Assembly (NCBI RefSeq): GCF_051414035.1 | Contig: NZ_JBLKNW010000001.1 | Span: forward strand, 620,001-684,000 | Source: Halosimplex amylolyticum | GTDB taxonomy: Archaea; Halobacteriota; Halobacteria; Halobacteriales; Haloarculaceae | Direction of reading: 5' to 3' | Length of the DNA stretch: 64,000 nt | In this document: piece after piece, positions 61,143-64,000 of the stretch | Layout of the letters: each line of letters begins with the position of its first letter | Position numbering within the stretch: position 1 is the first letter of the stretch | Notes under the pieces: model-generated | What the model saw: only the letters and a program-made list of their open reading frames with translations | What the model was told of the DNA's origin: nothing | Database searches by the model: none | Position numbers and translations under genes: made by a program

Positions 61143-62366
61143 ATGACGACGATCAAGGACAGCGTCCACGACCACATCGCGGTCGAGGGCGTCGCCGCCG
61201 ATCTGCTGGACACGCCGCCCGTCCAGCGCCTCCGCCGGATCAAGCAACTCGGGACGGTCACCTACGTCTACCCCTCCGCGAACCACACCCGCTTCGAGCA
61301 CTCGCTGGGCGTCTACTACCTCGCCACCGAGGCGCTGTCGCACCTCGGCATCGAGGGCCAACAGGCCGAACGGGTCCGCGCCGCGGCGATGCTCCACGAC
61401 GTGGGCCACGCGCCCTACAGCCACAACATCGAGGACGTCGTCCACCGCCGCACCGGGAAGTACCACGACGATGTCGGCGACCTCCTCGGCAGCGGCCCGG
61501 TCGCGCGCGTCCTGACCGACCACGGGCTGAACCCCGACAGCGTGGCCGACCTGGTCGCGGGCGACGGGGAACTCGGCCAGATCGTCTCGGGCGAACTCGA
61601 CGTGGACCGGATGGACTACCTCGTCAGGGACGCCCACCACACGGGCGTCTCCTACGGGACGATCGACGCCGAGCGGCTCGTCCGGGCGCTCCGGTTCGTC
61701 GACGGCGACCTCGTCCTCGACGAGGGCAACGTCCAGGCGGCCGAGAGCCTCCTCCTCTCGCGGGCGCTGATGAACCCGACCGTCTACAGCCACCACGTCT
61801 CCCGCATCGCGAAGGCGATGCTGCGCCGGGGTACCCAGCGCCTGCTCGCTCACACCGAGATCGACGGCGAGGAACTCCGGCGGATGGACGACTACGGGCT
61901 CCGGGTCGCCCTCCGCGAGTGCGAGGCGACGGCGGCGTTCGCCCACCGCCTCGACCGCCGCGATCTGTACAAGCGCGCGGTCTGGGCGGAGATGGAGGCG
62001 GTCCCGGAGTCGCTGATCGACGCGGACCACGAGGCGATCTGGGAACACGAGCGGGCGGTGGCCGACGAGGCGAACGTCGACCCCGACGCGGTGATCCTCG
62101 ACGTGCCGGCCCGGCCGTCGATGCAGGAATCGAGCAGCCGCGTGCTCGTCAACGGCGACGTGCGCCGACTGAGCGAGCAGTCGACGCTGGTCAGTGCCCT
62201 CCGCGCCGCCCAGCACGACCAGTGGCGCCTGGGCGTGTACGCCCCCGACGAGACGGCCGAGCGCGTCGGCAACGCGGCCGTCCGCGCGCTCGGGCTCGAC
62301 CTGGAAGACACCAGGGTCCGCGACGTGCGGCCCGGCGTCCACGCGACCCTCGACGATTTTAACTGA
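61143..62366 (+). CDS. HD-domain phosphohydrolase (SAMHD1/YwfO-like)
   Basis: The protein has 407 residues. The N-terminus IKDSVHDHIAVEGVAADLLDTP and QRLRRIKQLGTVTYVYPSA is typical of the dNTPase-like HD family. Metal ligands are H53 (TRFEHSLG), H85 and D86 (MLHDVGHAPYSH) and D155 (ELDVDRMDYLVRDA). Members hydrolyse dNTPs or related nucleotides. A 21-bp gap separates it from the amidohydrolase gene, so the two probably form an operon and may act together on nucleotides. Confidence 0.92.
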   Translation: MTTIKDSVHDHIAVEGVAADLLDTPPVQRLRRIKQLGTVTYVYPSANHTRFEHSLGVYYLATEALSHLGIEGQQAERVRAAAMLHDVGHAPYSHNIEDVVHRRTGKYHDDVGDLLGSGPVARVLTDHGLNPDSVADLVAGDGELGQIVSGELDVDRMDYLVRDAHHTGVSYGTIDAERLVRALRFVDGDLVLDEGNVQAAESLLLSRALMNPTVYSHHVSRIAKAMLRRGTQRLLAHTEIDGEELRRMDDYGLRVALRECEATAAFAHRLDRRDLYKRAVWAEMEAVPESLIDADHEAIWEHERAVADEANVDPDAVILDVPARPSMQESSSRVLVNGDVRRLSEQSTLVSALRAAQHDQWRLGVYAPDETAERVGNAAVRALGLDLEDTRVRDVRPGVHATLDDFN

Positions 62367-62387
62367 CGCCACCAGAGTGACTGTGTA

Positions 62388-63422
62388 ATGACCGACTCCA
62401 CGACGTTCGACGGCACCATCCTCCGCGGTCGCGAGTTCGAACCCGTCGAGGGACGCGTCGTCGTCGAAGACGGCGAGATCGCGGCCATCGAGGAGGAGTC
62501 GACCCACAGCGACGACGTCGTGCTCCCGGCGTTCGTCAACGCGCACACGCACATCGGCGACTCCATCGCCAAGGAGGCCGGCGGCGGGCTCTCCCTCGAA
62601 GAACTCGTCGCGCCGCCGGACGGCCTGAAACACCGCTTGCTCCGGCAGGCGAGCACCGACGAGAAGGTCGAGGCGATGCGCCGCTCCCTGCAGTTCATGG
62701 TCGACTCGGGGACGGCCGCCTGCATCGAGTTCCGCGAGGGCGGCGCCGACGGCGTCGAGGCCTTCGAACGAGCGGCCCACGGGCTGGAAATCGACCCGGT
62801 GGTCCTCGGTCGCGAGACGGTCGCGGCGATGGAGGCCAGCGACGGATTCGGCGCGAGCGGCGCGAACGACGGCGACTTCAGCCGGGAACGGAACGCGACC
62901 GCCCGCGCCGGGAAGCTGTTCGGCATCCACGCCGGCGAGGTCGACGCCTCGGACATCAACCCCGCGCTCGACCTGGACCCGGACCTCCTCGTCCACATGG
63001 TCCACGCCGAGGAACTGCACCTCGACCGCGTCGCCGACAGCGAGATCCCGGTCGCGGTCTGCCCGCGCTCGAACCTCGTCACGGACGTGGGCTTCCCGCC
63101 GGTCGCGGATCTCCTCGAACGGACGACTGTCGCGCTCGGGACGGACAACGTCTTCCTCAACAGCCCCTCCATGTTCCGTGAGATGGAGTTCACCGCGAAG
63201 ATCGCCGACGTGAGCGCCCGCGATGTCCTGCGGATGGCGACCGTCAACGGCGCCGAGATCGCGGACCTGAACTGCGGACTCGTCGAACCCGGCCGCGACG
63301 CGAAACTGCTCGTCCTCGACGGCGACTCCGACAACCTCTCCGGCGCGAAAGACCCCGTCCGCGCGGCCGTCCGGCGTGCCGGCGTCGCGGACGTGTCAGA
63401 GGTGTACTTGCCCGGGCGGTGA
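62388..63422 (+). CDS. Amidohydrolase (cytosine/adenosine-deaminase-like)
   Basis: The protein has 344 residues. Metal ligands are H53 and H55 (VNAHTHIGDS), a later His in LFGIHAGEVD and in LVHMVHAEELHL, and the Asp in LGTDNVFLN. The composite beta-sandwich lies at both ends (VVVEDGEIAAIEEE; VEPGRDAKLLVLDGD). Members deaminate purines, pyrimidines or similar heterocycles. It is co-directional with the HD phosphohydrolase 21 bp upstream, which suggests nucleotide salvage or detoxification. Confidence 0.88.
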   Translation: MTDSTTFDGTILRGREFEPVEGRVVVEDGEIAAIEEESTHSDDVVLPAFVNAHTHIGDSIAKEAGGGLSLEELVAPPDGLKHRLLRQASTDEKVEAMRRSLQFMVDSGTAACIEFREGGADGVEAFERAAHGLEIDPVVLGRETVAAMEASDGFGASGANDGDFSRERNATARAGKLFGIHAGEVDASDINPALDLDPDLLVHMVHAEELHLDRVADSEIPVAVCPRSNLVTDVGFPPVADLLERTTVALGTDNVFLNSPSMFREMEFTAKIADVSARDVLRMATVNGAEIADLNCGLVEPGRDAKLLVLDGDSDNLSGAKDPVRAAVRRAGVADVSEVYLPGR

Positions 63423-63515
63423 GCGCCGGGCACGTCCCTGGCCGGGAACTGCGATCGACGGCCTTGGAGATACAGGCTCGCTGTTGAACGGCGGTCAGGC
63501 CCTATTTCGTACGCA

Positions 63516-63872
63516 ATGTCACTCTCAGAGACCGTCTCGAAGATCGACCGGCTGAGCGACGAACAGCGCGACTGCATCGAGAACTGCAACGAGGCCGCCG
63601 AGGTCTCCGAGTGGTGCGCCGACGAGTGCCTCGGCGACGAAGAGATGGAGCAGTGCGCCCGCCTCTGTCGCGACGTGGCCGATCTGACGTCGCTGCACGC
63701 GAGGTTCATGGCCCGCGGGTCGAACTACAGCACCGCCCTCGCCGAGGCCTGCGCGGGCGCCTGCGAGGAGTGCGCCGAGGAGTGCGCGCGCCACGACGCC
63801 GAGCACTGCCAGGTCTGCGCGGACGTCCTGCGCGAGTGCGCCCAGTCCTGCCGCGACATGATGAGCGCCTGA
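63516..63872 (+). CDS. Cys-rich four-helix-bundle copper-storage-like protein (DUF326)
   Basis: The protein has 118 residues and 14 cysteines at 20, 24, 34, 38, 47, 51, 79, 83, 86, 90, 98, 101, 108 and 112. They are mostly spaced by three or four residues (CxxxC, CxxC), so that each helix lines the bundle core with thiols. This matches the Csp3/DUF326 family of cytosolic copper-storage proteins. There is no signal peptide, so it acts in the cytoplasm. It stands alone, without a copper ATPase in the window. Confidence 0.88.
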   Translation: MSLSETVSKIDRLSDEQRDCIENCNEAAEVSEWCADECLGDEEMEQCARLCRDVADLTSLHARFMARGSNYSTALAEACAGACEECAEECARHDAEHCQVCADVLRECAQSCRDMMSA

Positions 63873-63987
63873 TCCGCATCGCACGGCCAGGTCGTCGCCG
63901 CGGACTTTCCCGTTTCCCGCGTTCCATCCGCGTGAAGCCGATTCTCGCCACTCTCGTCGTTCACCGGTCTCCGCTCCTGCCGAAGGG

Positions 63988-63993
63988 TTATAC
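63988..63993 (+). promoter_or_regulatory. TATA-like element of a gene beyond the window
   Basis: TTATAC in a G+C-rich context, seven bases from the end of the window, resembles the TATA boxes of other genes here. The downstream gene is not visible. Confidence 0.35.
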
Positions 63994-64000
63994 AGCCGCG

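Overview
The window comes from a halophilic archaeon of the class Halobacteria. The evidence is the very high G+C, acidic Asp/Glu-rich proteins, short leaders behind TATA boxes, a CetZ tubulin-like gene, an archaeal Orc1/Cdc6 gene, F420 biosynthesis (cofD), and many Sec/Tat-exported proteins rich in Asn-X-Ser/Thr sites. I cannot fix the genus from sequence alone. A Haloarculaceae-like genome (Halosimplex or Halomicrobium type) would fit.

Layout. 0-7.7 kb: tail of an iron-type alcohol dehydrogenase, a large secreted propeller-like protein, a disordered membrane-associated protein divergent from cetZ, a DoxX membrane protein behind a perfect 11-bp inverted repeat, and a GNAT acetyltransferase with a four-Cys N-terminus. 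7.7-10 kb: a probable replication origin made of nine copies of a ~28-bp element (eight direct, one inverted) around a gene-free, relatively A+T-rich stretch, followed by orc1/cdc6. 10-14.4 kb: a 3' fragment of a second mutS, a sugar-porter MFS gene and intact mutS. 14.5-20.3 kb: sugar genes (TIM-barrel isomerase/epimerase, parallel beta-helix protein, Gfo/Idh oxidoreductase) and a GT39-like membrane glycosyltransferase. 20.4-28.2 kb: a thioredoxin-reductase-like flavoprotein, trehalose synthesis (otsA, otsB), an M48 membrane protease carrying a three-copy 54-bp insertion, and katG.

28.3-30.5 kb and 54.9-57.0 kb hold two inverted copies of one two-gene module: a secreted PKD-domain protein followed by a membrane-anchored protein with a Thr/Pro-rich linker and a conserved, unrecognised ectodomain. 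About 1 kb of DNA, including promoter and operator-like repeats, is nearly identical between copies, while the distal parts have diverged. The 28-kb copy is preceded by a short scar resembling the 3' end of the DUF447 gene that sits intact beside the 57-kb copy. The 57-kb locus is therefore probably the donor.

30.6-38.6 kb: MoxR ATPase facing a four-gene block (transglutaminase/DUF4129, DUF7269-like, DUF58, DUF7519-like). 38.8-52 kb: small zinc-ribbon proteins, tRNA-Phe, an acyl-CoA synthetase, a sulfatase-fold protein lacking the formylglycine Cys/Ser, a Gln/His-rich low-complexity protein, an arylsulfotransferase-like exported protein, a lamin-tail protein, a winged-helix regulator, an AIM24-family protein, a Tat-exported protein and a DUF429 protein. 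52.5-54.5 kb: translationally coupled twin cold-shock genes, an aldo/keto reductase and ArsN2. 57-60.3 kb: a tight operon cofD - Dus-like - CitG-like - DUF447 with 4-nt overlaps throughout. 60.5-64 kb: a Cys-phosphatase, an HD phosphohydrolase with an amidohydrolase, and a 14-cysteine copper-storage-like four-helix protein.
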